Positions 25,173-37,800 of a DNA stretch of 64,000 nucleotides are shown in pieces. The notes beneath the pieces are model-generated. The model did not search any database. It was given only the letters and a program-made list of their open reading frames with translations, and had not been told where the DNA came from. The translations under genes were made by a program, and so were the position numbers. Within the stretch, counting starts at the first letter, position 1. Each line of letters opens with the position of its first letter. This DNA comes from Citrus sinensis. Lineage: Eukaryota > Streptophyta > Magnoliopsida > Sapindales > Rutaceae. The DNA lies in assembly GCF_022201045.2 (NCBI RefSeq), contig NC_068557.1, positions 28,559,501-28,623,500 on the forward strand, written 5' to 3'.

Positions 25173-26855
25173 ATGAATCATGCAACATATTTCACCTTGA
25201 TTCTCGATCAGGAAAACTTCAAAAATGCTTCCACCAGGTTCTTTAGAGTTGCCTGTTATAGGCCAAAGCCTCAGCTTTCTGCTTGCCATGCACACTAATA
25301 ATACAGGAAAATGGTTTCAAGATAGAATTAAAAGAATATGGTCCCATCTCTAAACTTAGCCTGCTTGTGACCCCAACGGTATACATATATGGGCAGGCCG
25401 CTAACAAGTTTGTCTATACTTGTGATGATAATGCACTTGCCAATCAGCAACCATCATTAATCAGAAGAATCTATGGTGAGAGGAGTATAACAGGGTTAGG
25501 CGTTGACGAACACAAGCGCTTGAGGGGAGCACTTGAATCATTTTTTAAGCCTGAAGTTTTGAAACAATATGTGGGGAAAATGGATGAAGACATTAGAAAG
25601 CATCTAAATATGCATTGGCATGGGAAGCAGAAGGTTGCGGTAAGATACATTTAATTGTTTATGGTTTGACTTTCTAAAGGCTAATCTGCTCTTCCTTTTG
25701 AGTAATATAGGTAATGCCATTGATGAAGAGCCTCACCTTCAACATACCGAGCTCTCTTATATTTGGAATTGAGCAAGGAGCAACAATAAATGCATTTATA
25801 GAGCTCTTTCAAGATATAATGGATGGGATAGTTTCAATACCAATAAATTGTCCCTTCACACGCTTCAACCGTGGCCTCAAGGCAAGAGCAAAGATTAGAG
25901 CATTGATCACAGATCTTGTACATGAAAGGAGAGCAGCATTGAAGCAAAACTCTGCTTTTCTAAACAAGATTTCATGACTTGTTTGCTCAGTATCCAAAGC
26001 AAGGGCAACCCAACAGTACTAACCGATGAGGAAATTGTAGATAATACCATAATCATCATGATTGCAGGGCATGACACATCCAGTGCACTCCTTAACTTCT
26101 TGGTCAGGATTTTGGCTAGCGATCCATCTGTTTTTGCCAACATTGTCCAAGGTCTGAGATGAATTCATTTTTCATTTTTCTCCTTAAGATTTGGTCCATG
26201 CAAGTGATATTTCAACTATCTCCAGCTGTTTTGCCATAGTGATCTTACACGTAATGCATAAACTTCTCTGTAGCAAGCGGAAATAACTAAGAGCAAGGCT
26301 TTAAGGGAGCTCCTCACATGGGACAATCTTACCAAAATGTAAGTACACTTGGAGAGCAGCATTGTAGAATTTAAGGATGACCCCTCCTTTGTTAGGAACC
26401 TTCAGGAAAGCTGTTAGAGATTTTGAATATTAAAGATATATTATCCCCAAAGGATGGCAAGTATGAGAGAATACTTCCTATCTTTTGCCTCCTCTTCTTT
26501 CCCACATATGTTTTAGGTACTTAACCGGCAATTTGCTCACCAAAATATGCCACTGATATCATTTTCCACATCAGTAACACACATGGATGACCATATCTTC
26601 CCAGATCCATCAGTCAAAGTTTGGTCACCATCTCTTCCCGGATCCATCAAAGTAGCGCTGTGGCATTCAGATCCATCTCTACCCAGATCCATCAAAGTAG
26701 CTCTGTGGCTTTCAGAGGAGGGCCATGGATCTGTCCAGGACATGAGTTCACAAGAATTGAAAATCTAGCTACAATTCATCACTTGGTGACCCCATTCTCA
26801 TGGAAATCCTTTTCCAGTTTTCAAGCAAGGACTACCAATAGAAATTGAACCAAAG
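25173..26855 (+). pseudogene. P450 copy C: CYP85-clan pseudogene with all four exons recognisable
   Basis: Opens with MNHATYFTLI but has lost part of the signal anchor, and the frame shifts before the hinge. The exon 1 remainder (25283 on: YGQAANKFVYTCDD, FFKPEVLKQYVGKMDED) and exon 2 (about 25712-26153: SLTFNIPSSLIFGIEQGA, AGHDTSSALLNFLVR) are well kept, except for a small deletion near 25965 that shifts frame. Exon 3 (about 26275-26463) carries several stops, and its acceptor region is altered. Exon 4 has lost the FDPTRFE segment and carries a 45-bp tandem duplication, ending near a PGHEF remnant of the haem loop. It is clearly dead but younger than copy A. Confidence 0.88.
26634..26719 (+). 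repeat. 45-bp tandem duplication inside P450 copy C exon 4
   Basis: GATCCATCAAAGTAGC occurs at 26641 and again at 26686 within near-identical 45-bp units (first unit 26634-26678). The unit joins the DPS codons to the later VAF(G/R)G codons, so it arose after loss of the sequence in between. Confidence 0.8.
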
Positions 26856-27434
26856 GGCTCTGTACATCAATTTGCATAATCTCTATTCATATCTATGAAA
26901 AATGAATCTCTAAGTAAATTCTTAAACTTGTGCAGTCTCCCTGGTTGGATAACACTCATCCGCCTATGGGAAAGATGTCCATGAGGTTATGTACTCAATT
27001 ACGTTATCATATTAACTCTGTGGAATTTAGAATCCTGACAAGCAAACATGAATAGAGGTACATTAACGAGTACCCTTCTAATGAGAGATCTCTTATTTCA
27101 ATATAATAAGGACAAGCTAAAAGATGAGAAAATACAAAATTCTAATATACTGCAGGGCAAAATGCATTAAATTGAAGTATGTTCACTTTTTGTCTTTTAC
27201 CTTAGACCTCATCTTACCAAAGTAAAGGATCCTTATTATATAAAATTACTACTCATACATTAATTATATCAAAGCATAACGAGACGACAAAACAATGTTG
27301 CTAAAGATGCTAGGTTATCACTAATGAGGACAAAATTAAAAGATACCGCCGGCAACTTTCTTTTAAATGAACTTCTTCGTTCCAGATTTCCAGTAGATAT
27401 AGATTCATTCCCTGCAAATATTTCTCAATCAGAC
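26856..27434. other. Spacer and probable promoter of P450 copy D
   Basis: A TATA-like ATTATATAAAAT lies at about 27234-27245, some 195 bp before the copy D start codon. No other gene seen. Confidence 0.45.
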
Positions 27435-29125
27435 ATGAGTCCAGCAATTTTTTTAATATTGTTTCTTCTTGTCCTCCCTCTTTACGTTATTATACTGACC
27501 GGGAAAGCTAGAAAAAAGTTGCCACCAGGTTCTTTCGGGTTACCCTTTATAGGCCAAAGCCTCAGCTTTCTACATGCCTTGCGCACCAACACAGCAGAAC
27601 ATTGGCTTCGGGAGAGAGTAAGGAAGTATGGAGCAGTTTCAAAAATGAATCTGCTAGGCACTCCAACATTACTCCTCCATGGGCAGGCAGCTAACAAGTT
27701 TGTCTACACTTGTGATCAAAAGATACTTGCCGGTCAACAACCCACTTCTATTAGAAAAATTTGTGGTGAGAGAAATATACTTGAGTTGACGGGAGATGAT
27801 CACAGGTGCGTGAGGGGAGCGCTTTTATCTTTTCTGAAGCCTGAAGTGTTGAAGCAATATGTTGGAAAGATAGATGAAGAGGTCAGGAAGCATATGAAGA
27901 TGCATTGGCATGGTAAAGAACAAGTTCAGGTACGTCAAATTAATTAATTTAATAACTTGCAAATCTTTTCCTTTTCTTTGTTATTCTATTTTTCTGTCAA
28001 CAATTATACAGGCAATGCCCCTTATGAAGACACTCACCTTTAGCATTATGAGCTCACTTTTATTTGGGATAGAAGAAGGTGATCAGAGAAGAGATGCACT
28101 TGTAAAGCTCTTTCAACAGATAATTGATGGGATATTTACGATACCTGTAAATTTGCCTTTTACCCGCTTCAACCGTAGCCTCCAGGCAAGCAAAAAAGTT
28201 AGAGCTATGTTAATGAATCTCATACGCGAAAAAGGGGCAGCACTGGAGCAACATACTGCTTCTCCTAATCAAGATCTCATCAGTTGCTTGCTCAGTATCC
28301 GAAACGAATCAGTAGTATTATCTGATGAGGAAATCATAGACAATGCCATCATTGTTATGATTGCAGGACACGATACATCTGCCATCCTTATTACCTTCTT
28401 TATCAGGCTTCTAGCAAATGATCCATCTGTTTATGCCACCATTGTTCAAGGTATGATTAAAAAAAAAAAAATTGAAAAGATCAGCTGTTAGCATGCACAT
28501 TAATTCTAATTAATTGGGGTTTTGTAGAACAAGAGGAGATAGCAAAGAACAAGGCTTCAGGGACAGGGGAGCTTCTCACATGGGAAGACCTAGCCAAGAT
28601 GAAGCAAACTTGGAGAGTGGCTATGGAGATTCTAAGGACGACACCTCCTATATTTTGTTCTTTCAGGAAAGTCCTTGAAGATTTTGAATACGAAGGGTAC
28701 ATTATTCCCAAAGGGTGGCAAGTATGTTCGTCCGAGACTCACCATTACATTAATTTTGTGTGATTTGATGATACTCAGTATTGACATTGATTTAATATAT
28801 GGCATCTACGTAGGTCATGTGGGCTGCATGCATGACACACATGGATGATCAACTTTTCCCAGATGCATTAAAGTTTGATCCAACACGTTTTGAGAAACAA
28901 GCAGCGGTACCACCTTTTAGTTTTGTGGCATTTGGAGGGGGGCCTAGAACGTGTCCTGGGAATGAATTTGCCAGAATTGAAACTCTAGTTATCATTCATT
29001 ACTTGGTCACCCAATTCACCTGGAAGCTCTGTTGCTCGGACAATTCTTTCTCTAGAGATCCGTTGCCAGTTTTCAGGCATGGACTAGAAATTCAAGTTAA
29101 ACCAAAGAACTGTGCTACTGGCTAG
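27435..29125 (+). CDS. P450 copy D: intact CYP85-clan monooxygenase (CYP728/CYP716-like)
   Basis: Second intact enzyme of the array. Exons 27435-27929, 28012-28450, 28528-28721 and 28814-29125 join in frame to 479 aa. The ATG at 27435 gives the family signal anchor (MSPAIFLILFLLVLPLYVII); the frame is open 37 codons further up to 27324, but that stretch resembles no P450. Motifs: LPPGSFGLPFIGQ, HGQAANKFVYTCD, AGHDTSA (I-helix), EILRTTPP (ExxR), FDPTRFE and FGGGPRTCPG (haem). Compared with copy B it has a two-residue insertion, GTGELL instead of GELL, at the start of exon 3, and a slightly longer C-terminus. Exon junctions match copy B exactly. The substrate is not known; expression in the same tissue as copy B would suggest shared or split function. 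Confidence 0.92.
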
Positions 29126-29284
29126 GGTCATTTGCATCTTTTTCGATGAAAATTTTATTAGAATCCAAGTTCCCTCTTAATTTATGTGATAAAATGCAAA
29201 TGTTTGGACAAACTCTTTTTTCAGTCAAATTAAATGTTTCTTTTTTTATACGCAAATTATATGTTCAACGTACATGTTCAACAT

Positions 29285-30123
29285 AGAGATGTTCACGGAT
29301 CGAATTTTACGAATTAGACATCAATTCATATCTAATTTACGATTTTGCGAATCATAAATTTTTAATCCAGTCTAATCTACGGATTGATAAAATTTAATTC
29401 AAATCCAATCCATATGTCTATGGATTTGACCTAATCCATATTCAATCCACCATTTTGCGGATTGATTTACAGGCTAAACATTTTTATCAATCCACGGATT
29501 GATAAAATTCAATTCAAATCAAATTCATACGTCTATGGATTTGACATAATCTTTATCCAATCCACCATTTTGCGGATTAATTTGAGGCTAAAAATTTTTA
29601 TCAAGTCCTATCCACAAACTAACTAAATAAAAAAAATTAATATAAAAATAATTTTACTACCGATCAAATTCAAAATTAAATAAGATTTAAATAAATTAAT
29701 TGTTTAAATAAAACTAGAAAATACATTCAAAGTTTCAAAATTTAACACACCAAAAATAAAAAATAAAAATCTCACTTGTTTAGATTAGTACATAAAAATT
29801 GACTGCTTATGAAATTATATATTTTTTATTTTATATTATTATCAGATAAGACATAATATGGTATTAATGTAAGTATATTTTAACTTATTTATTTATTAGT
29901 AAGTATAATGCCATATTTACAAGTTTAATTTTTTTATTAAACAAATATTTTTTATTTTTTTACGGATTCGCGGATTTTTACGGATTCACATAAATAAATC
30001 CATATCTAATCCACCAATTGTGGATTTTTAAATTTTTAATCTAATATAATCTACCAATCCACGGATTAAATTTTTACGAATCAAATTTTTACGGATCGGA
30101 TTGAATTATGAACACCCCTAGAT
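29285..30123. mobile_element. Non-autonomous hAT-like MITE of about 0.84 kb
   Basis: The ends read AGAGATGTTCA... and ...TGAACACCCCTA, imperfect terminal inverted repeats of the common plant TAGGGGTGTTCA type. TTCAACAT flanks the region at 29277-29284 and 30124-30131, fitting an 8-bp hAT target duplication, although the left flank already contains several GTTCAAC words and the right inverted repeat is followed by three extra bases. The interior is extremely AT-rich, with many inverted GGATT/AATCC words and no coding capacity. Confidence 0.55.
29381..29612. repeat. 115-bp tandem repeat within the MITE
   Basis: Two copies start with GGATTGATAAAATT at 29381 and 29496 and share CCACCATTTTGCGGATT and GTCTATGGATTTGAC. 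They differ at roughly one base in ten by eye, so the duplication is not recent. Confidence 0.75.
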
Positions 30124-31034
30124 TTCAACATAAAATTAAATAAGAACTAATTGTGACAATATGCATAACATGAATAGATAGGGAGTATTGCTCCAGCCTC
30201 CAAGAAGGCAACAACAGCAAAGAACTTCTTTTATAGTATTAATAATAATGAATATATGATTACAATTCCCTTTACAGTAATAGAATTTTATGCCTAATAA
30301 CATATTATTAGAATCTACTCAACAACTCGGATGAATAATTGAGTTGCTTGGCACCACTTGTTACTCCCCTCGGGGCCGTAAAAGCGTTACGAGTTAAGCT
30401 GATCTTTAACTTCAGATCTGCACCTCTTTGTATTGTATGTAATAATAACTATACCTTTGTCTTGGGGTTATGAACCTCTTTGTATTGTAAATAATAAATA
30501 TACTTTCATATTAAAAGAAAAAAAATTGAAGATTTTATAATACAAGCATGCGTTCATATGTTTGAGAATTGTAAGAAAAAAAATTCTGATAACCATTTTT
30601 TTTAGTAAAAGTAAATCCTTATTTTGTGTATTATTGAAGTAAAAGAGATCGTAAGAGAAAAAAAAAATGTAAAGAAGATCTATCACTGTGAGGAGGAGAA
30701 AAATCAAAATAGAATTGAACACATGAAATGGTAGCCAAAAACACATAATTGGAACGTGAACAGCACACGCCCTCTTATTGGTCATGTCCTGTCATCCTAG
30801 ATAGAACAGAATAGAGATTATTAATACATAAAACATGTTTTGTGCTTGGCCTCAAAAGACGAAAAGAATTGAAAGCTCTCTCCCGATCTATCTCCACAAT
30901 CAAAACCCCCCCTTTTTTTTTTCACCACTTCACTCAGAAATCTTTAAATTTTCAAAAAGAAAAAAAAAATCAGCACACTTTCAGGGCTCTAGAGATAGAT
31001 AGATAAACCATATAGTCAAAAAAATTAAAAGAAA
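30124..31034. other. Spacer and 5' UTR/promoter of Derlin-2
   Basis: No gene recognised. ACCTCTTTGTATTGTA occurs twice (about 30422 and 30474), a small local duplication. From about 30830 the sequence should be promoter and leader of the downstream gene. Confidence 0.5.
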
Positions 31035-33345
31035 ATGGCTCAAGCTGTTGAAGATTGGTACAAACAGATGCCTATCATCACCCGCACGTATCTCACAGCC
31101 GCTATCGTCACCACCGTCGGCTGCTCTCTCGATGTATGTCATCTTCTTTCTCTCATGCTTGTATTTGGTTTAGCAATTAGGGGTTTTATGTATAGATTAT
31201 TATGGTTTTTTTTTTTTGTGTAGGGTTTTCTAATTAGATGGTGTAATTTATTGTGATATTGCTTCTGGGCGATTGGGTTTTATTTATTTATTTTTTGTAC
31301 GATTTCATCTGGGTTTGTCTCAATTTTACAAATTTCTGGTTCTTTCAATTGATTTTCATTTTGCAATGTGGGTTTTTTAAAATTTCGTCCTTTCCTTAGT
31401 TTTCAATTGTTTTATGTATTTTGATTGAATTGGTTTGCAATGATTGGGATTCCATTGCTCATGTCGTTTTGTCCTCTATTTGCCCAACATAATTCTGATA
31501 AGTAGTGAGTGACATCTGAATTCTAGCGATTCAGATTTCAGTTTCGGACCTGAGGGTATCCAAATGTGTTGTGATGGTAAAAGTGGGCATTGATAGAAAA
31601 CCCTACACATAATTCTGATAAGGTTTATGTATTTCGATTCAGTGACATCATTTGTTATTCTCATAATTTCCCTTCTTTATGTTAAAATTTTGCAGATAAT
31701 ATCTCCTTTTAATCTGTGCTTGCACCCAACGTTAGTGGTTAAGCATTATCAGTTTTGGCGCCTTATCACCAATTTTCTCTTCTTCCGGAAAATGGGTAAG
31801 TTTGGGACCTGAGGGTATCCAATTGTGTTGTGATGGTAAAAGTGGGCATTGATAGTTTCAAATTTATATGTACAAAGCATTTAGTTTTGGCCTTTCACAC
31901 TTGACCTCTGGATATGCTAGTTCAATTGATACATTGTTTTGCATTTATGTAAGTTTTGTCAGTCATACACTTCGTTTATTGCAAATATACAAGCAATATA
32001 TAAATGCATTGTGTACTGTTGAACATGCTACAAGCAACACACATGTTTGATTGTTTTTATATTGATGGAGCAACCAATACCGTAACTATTAATATGGCAA
32101 TTTTTTTTGTGATGACAGATTTAGATTTTTTGTTCCATATGTTTTTTCTCGCACGATACTGCAAGCTTCTTGAAGAGAATTCCTTCAGGGGAAGGACTGC
32201 AGATTTCTTGTACATGCTTTTATTTGGAGCCACTTTTCTAACCGGCACTGTTCTTATTGGGGGGATGATACCTTACTTGTCAGAATCATTTGCAAAAATC
32301 ATTTTCCTTAGCAATTCATTGACACTCATGATGGTTAGTTTTCATTTATTCAAATTGCTAAAATTGTTTTATTGGTGATATGGCTGGAGACTACTTTCCT
32401 GGAAGCCTCACTATTTTCCTGCTCACTACAGGTTTATGTATGGAGCAAACAAAATCCTTTCATCCACATGAGTTTTTTGGGCCTTTTTACATTTACAGCA
32501 GCTTACTTACCATGGGTGAGTTAGCTTCATAGATTCTTCACAGTGTTCTATTAGTATCTGGTTTTCATTCTAGTCTTTAATTAATCTTGATTTAGTTAAT
32601 AATAACTCAATATGGAATCTTTCCCACTGAGAAGCAGCAATGTTTTGGTATCTTTCTTCGTGGCTTACGTTCTTGTTTGGGATTGAGGTTGGGTAGCTGT
32701 AACTTAAAAGTTATAGCATTAAAGTGTTTATATGATTTTTCACTTATGATGAAAAATCTATTATATCTTTAATAATTTTGTCAAAAATATTATATTTACT
32801 ACATATTATTAGCTTTTGTTTTATAGTTATAGTTTTTTTTTCAACAACAGCTGTAACTTAAAGCTACTGCACCTCAATCCCAAGCAGGATCTATATCATC
32901 CTTCGACCGCTTCCTTTCAACTGCAGAGTGTTGTAATTACTGTCTTGTTGCCTCCTTGCAGGTGCTCTTGGGATTCTCAGTCTTCGTTGGCGCTAGCGCT
33001 TGGGTGGATTTGCTGGTATGTTCTTAATTTCACATTGGTGAAAAAGACATTGACATGATATTTTATTTGATCTGAAACACTTTTGCACATTCTAACAGTA
33101 TGTCTCACCCACCAACCACATCTGTCTCTCTGCTTTATGGTTTGTTTTACCCTATATTTCAGGGGATGATAGCCGGTCATGCCTACTATTTTCTCGAAGA
33201 TGTTTATCCTAGGATGACAGGTCGCCGGCCCTTAAAAACACCATCTTTTATCAAAGCACTGTTTGCGGATGAGGCTGTAGTGGTAGCACGGCCTGCAAAT
33301 GTGAGATTTGCTCCACCACCTGCAGAGGAAGTTCACCAAGACTAA
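31035..33345 (+). CDS. DER2: Derlin-2 (ER-associated degradation protein)
   Basis: Rhomboid-like pseudoprotease of the ER membrane that helps move misfolded proteins to the cytosol for degradation. Six exons: 31035-31133, 31696-31795, 32119-32333, 32432-32515, 32962-33015 and 33163-33345, giving 244 aa, the length of Arabidopsis DER2.1/2.2. It begins with MAQAVEDWYKQMPIITR. Family signatures: PTLVVKHYQFWRLITNF before the first loop, the FFLARYCKLLEE segment, the TGTVLIGG membrane segment, and the conserved W-x(3)NPFIHMSFLGLF. The tail RRPLKTPSFIKALFADE ends in the acidic EEVHQD. Several membrane segments are visible, as expected. Every junction is GT-AG. Introns 1 and 2 share a 51-bp duplicated block, intron 4 carries a MITE-like insertion, and the 3' UTR contains a 34-bp tandem duplication. 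Confidence 0.95.
31546..31855. repeat. 51-bp block duplicated between Derlin introns 1 and 2
   Basis: GGACCTGAGGGTATCC to GGGCATTGATAG occurs at 31546-31596 (intron 1) and 31805-31855 (intron 2) with one or two differences. The copies flank exon 2 in direct orientation. CATAATTCTGATAAG also occurs twice in intron 1 (about 31489 and 31608). Confidence 0.85.
32674..32887. mobile_element. Small MITE-like insertion in Derlin intron 4
   Basis: The left end reads TTTGGGATTGAGGTTGGGTA, and the right end, reversed, reads CTTGGGATTGAGGTGCAGTA, followed on both sides by AGCT and TAACTT words. This gives terminal inverted repeats of about 15-30 bp around an AT-rich core. No clear target duplication was found, so the superfamily stays open. 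Confidence 0.5.
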
Positions 33346-33420
33346 TGAGAACCTTTGAGGGATGGGACTCTCTTGAGGGCTCACTTTTGGTTTGTATTGA
33401 TCTGTATGGGAAATCTGCGA

Positions 33421-33488
33421 CCTGCAGAAAGTGTTGTTGACCCATGTCTTGCAACCTGCAGAAAGTGTTGTTGACCCATGTCTTGAAA
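33421..33488 (+). repeat. 34-bp tandem duplication in the Derlin 3' UTR
   Basis: CCTGCAGAAAGTGTTGTTG starts at 33421 and 33455; the two 34-bp units differ at one base, which suggests a recent event. Confidence 0.85.
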
Positions 33489-34859
33489 GTATTTATGTGA
33501 ACTAGCTAATTATGGTGTTTATGTCATAAGTACATTACAGCTTAACTTTGTATATGCTATATCCTGTTGCTGCTAGATCTGTCTGGATTTGAAGATGAGT
33601 TTTGTAATCTATACATAGAGGAATGAAGGATTGTAGTTAGTACGGGGTGCTTCTTGTGCATTTGTTGACTATTTTAATTATTATATTCCTTAACTTGTTG
33701 TAAGGACAACTCATCGTAAGAATAATGTATGATCATTAAATATGAGAATTTAGGATTATATTATTATCCAGTTACAATTTTTTTTTTATTACAAATCAAC
33801 ACAATTTTTATTCTCCATTTGAAATATGAATATGAATATTGCCATTTTTTTTTTTTATGAAAAAGGCCAAAAAGCCTCTTCTCAGAATCTTTTCCCTGAA
33901 ATTTTGTTAAATTACCTTTCTCTAATATTTATCTTTCTGCCGGATTCTGATTTTAGTTTTTGGCACTTGGGGTTGTCTTCTTGTTCTGGCTCTGGAAAGA
34001 TTAGAAAGAAAAATTGCGCACTATTTCGTAATTTCTCTTTAACGTCGAATGCGTTTGCTGCTGAAATAGTGGAAACTGAGAATTGAGAAACCCACATGAC
34101 CAGCTCTTAACTTGTTTCAAAAGTTTTACCATGTCAAGTTGTGAATATTATTTCACAGCAAAGGTTTATGCCAGCCGGGTTGTAAAATTAAAATTGTTTA
34201 CAAGCAAAATAAAAAAGGATTTGTATCGTTTGAAGCTGACGATGCGAGAAGCATTGGGCCCGAGAAATAAAAAAGTAGAAGAAGATGACGTCCGTCTCCT
34301 TTGTAATTTTGCCAGTTGTTCAAAGAGACCAAACCCGATACAACAGTAATCCGACTTCAGTAAGAGTAAAATCGGAAGATGACGTGTATCACCAAAGGCC
34401 AAAAAGGAAAGGGCATGTATATCATTTCAAATTTCATCGACCTTTCAGTTTCCCCACACATCATAATATCTAAACTTCTTTAAACATGACAAAGTGATAA
34501 CTTCCACATTGAGACAGACATTAAAAATCCCCCCAATTTCACACTTTTGAACAAACATATTACATGAAATAACCAATTCTTCACATAAGCCATGAAGATA
34601 TCAATTTTGAAAAAAAAAAAAAAAAAAAAAAACCCCTACCGCTAGCTGCAAACATCTTCGTTAATCCATGCAAAAAATATAGCCGACACCAGGAGCTTCA
34701 CCAGGATAATACATCGGGATTGTCTTTCTGGCTTTTGTGCTCAAGCCTGAATCTCAACTCCAACTGCCCTCTTAACTCTCAAACTACTACAAACCTCTAG
34801 AAGTGGCATGTTTGGCGAGGTCAGGGAGCAGATGACACTTCAGACAAGGAGGAGCACGG
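33489..34859. other. Convergent spacer between Derlin-2 and TOM1
   Basis: No gene recognised. It contains short open frames without family features, and a long A run (over 20 A) at about 34610-34633. Confidence 0.5.
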
Positions 34860-37800
34860 CTACCGGATGGGATGATATTGGGCAGAAATTCTCTTGGGAG
34901 GCAACTTGCGCAGGATGTACAGGACTAGAGCAGAGGGTAGGATCTCCACCAGCTGTTTGCACACAATCCCACTTTTAGATAAATAAATAAATAATAAGCA
35001 AAAATAAAATAAATACAAGAAGTAGCATAATACCATGTAGTAGATCAAATTCAAAACTGGATGATCCATCACATCCAGGGAAGCATCTTTATCAAAAGCA
35101 GATAAAACCACCTGCATTTTGGGAATTTAGTTAACAGTGCATGTGCATCTGAGAGATCCAATTTATGTGCAGCAAATCCAAAATATATTAAAGCAAACAT
35201 AGAACCCCAATCTACATTCATTTTGGTCCTTGTCGAGCACTCAATGATCATTAACCTTTCAGGCTTCTTTGTACTTGAATCACATGGTGACTCAACAAAA
35301 ATCACGATGTCCTACATAAATATCCATCATGATGTTGAAGTAACTGGACTATCTTTTTCCCCTTTATGAAACTTCAACACCACTAAGGCACTAACTGAAA
35401 GCCAAGATTGAATCTTATACTGCTCTGGAAACTTAGAAACATTTGAATATCCATCATCACGTTGAAGTAACTGGACTATTTTTTTTCCCCTTCACCCCCA
35501 CCCCGCTCCCCCAATTAAACTGCAAAATAACTAAAGAGATTCCTTTTGCTTTTCTCAAGTAAATTTTAAAGATAAAGAAAGAAATTATGAAATCCTCTAC
35601 CATGAACTACAAAAACAAAGTATCAAATTATCACCATCTACCTTCTATTCCATTTTCTACTTCTACAATAAGCAAGACGACCACAATGGGGCACACACTT
35701 TTATGCAGATATTTTGTTTTGTCAAAGTGGTCAAATTGACAAACATATACAGAAAGTTCAAATTATTACATTATATGGCATGTATGGGATGTGCAGGATG
35801 TGGATTAGCTTCATAAGCACTAAAAGTCTGAAACCTCTTGTAAACCTAATTAGGAGGAGACAATATAGTTTGGAACATACCACAAAGCATCGTATAAGGA
35901 AGCAAGTGAAGCAAATGGCTGTCACAGATCCAACCTGCAAAAATATTGCATATTGCATCAATCACACTACTTTAGAGCCATCAATATCCCAGCATGTTTT
36001 CTCCCAGAAACAGCAAAAATGTTGCTTGACGCAAGGCAGGGTACCCAAATTTGTACAGTGCAAAAAGATCATTTTAGATCAGAGACTCCAGAGTTGTATC
36101 TTCAAGATGCAATAGGCATGTAAAAATATCCATTCCATATATCTCATTCACCTCCACTACCATGTTTATGGTAACACAAAAGCTATACACACAAGCATGT
36201 GCAGGAACAGACACAACTACCTTCATAGTATTGGAAAGACTGTGATTAAATAAACCACAGTGCACTTTCCACAGAATAGAGACACCAAAGTCACCAAACG
36301 GTAACATGATTAACTTCTAGAAGGATTTGGCAGATTCCAGACCAAACCAAACTTAAAATGTCTTTACCAAATCATAATCCATGAAAGAAATTAATTATAA
36401 GCAGATCTATTGCCAAATTTGTTTTCCCCGGAAAAATGCCAAATTGAAAACCCAACAAATACATGCATACACATATACAAGCTTCATTCAAAGACACAAA
36501 AGCAGCCAAGGATATTGAGTCACAAATGTGATCCCATAGATTTACAATGAAGGGAAGAACCAACCTCGTGAAGCTTCTTTCTTCTCCCTTTTGATTCAAT
36601 CGGGAAGCGTCTCAGCATGAAAAATAATCTACCAGCATCATAAATGATAATGCAAAAGATGGAGATGTACAAACAAAAAGAAAGAAGCAAATACAAGTGA
36701 GGAAAAGGAATCGAAACCACTCTAATGCTCTAACCACTACATATAATTTGACATGAAACCTCACCTTCCTCCATAGAGCAAGAAGCCTAATGCTGCAATA
36801 AATGACACCACTGAAAAACAAGTACCATAAGTATGTGCATTTATATGAGAGCAGCAACAGTTATAATGCATAGATAATCTAGAAAAATGAATGACAACTT
36901 GAAGTGCTAACCTCCAATATTACTGTATGAAAAACCTAGTTAGATTAGGAAACAAGAACTTACCGGCAATAAATATCTTTCCGATGAATTCCGCTGCACT
37001 GCTGTCATCTATCCAGAGGTAAACCCAGATGCAGACCTGTACAAACACTTCATTTTGTAAAATTTTGCTCAAGCTTGCTAGTAAGCAACATCATGAATGT
37101 GGATTGTAAGGGGCTGCTCAGCACATGCTAGGAGTCTGGAGTACAAACTGTACTCCTAAATTAACTCTCTATCTGCATCATACTGTGCACTTTGAATGCT
37201 TTTAGCACGACTTCTAAGGAAAACCATTAAACATTAATCTCTTGGACAGCGAAAAACAATCATGTTTGTAATAAAGGTTCTGAGGGGATAAATATGTATT
37301 TATATATAAATTTTTTAATACTAACTCCAAAAGACTATTGCCGAAACTGTCAACCTTTATAGAAAACTAAGAAACTCATTGGACATTCTACCCAGATAGG
37401 TAACTCCTAGGGAATTTGAACCTTAGATATCTTGATTGGAAATATAAATACTATCACTTTAAGTTTGATTATGGGCTTGCAGTTGACTATGCTGCATGCA
37501 GAAGTGGTTACAAGAATGTTCAACCTCATATTGCGTGCAAGGACTACAAAGGGAATTTAGAAATTTCAAAGTAATGCTAGCAAATGTGCTCCTATGCTAC
37601 TTCCTCATAGAAGTTAGTGAGAAATTCTGTACGTATGGATTTGAATGTTCAGATATCATTTTTCTTCCAAAATTTCAACCATTTTCAAGATGATATAACC
37701 AATAGGCATGCCTGCCTTGTGAAGTTGTACTTCTAAGTTATAACTATGTGCAATAAACCCTACAGTGAATAAATAAACAGAAATTACAGTAACTGCTCTA

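Noticed and set aside
27324-27434. 37-codon in-frame extension upstream of P450 copy D
   Set aside because: No P450 similarity; the signal anchor and family start begin at 27435, as in copy B.
30350-30420. Possible LTR end near GTTACTCCCCTCGGGGCC
   Set aside because: No matching second copy, primer-binding site or polypurine tract in the window.
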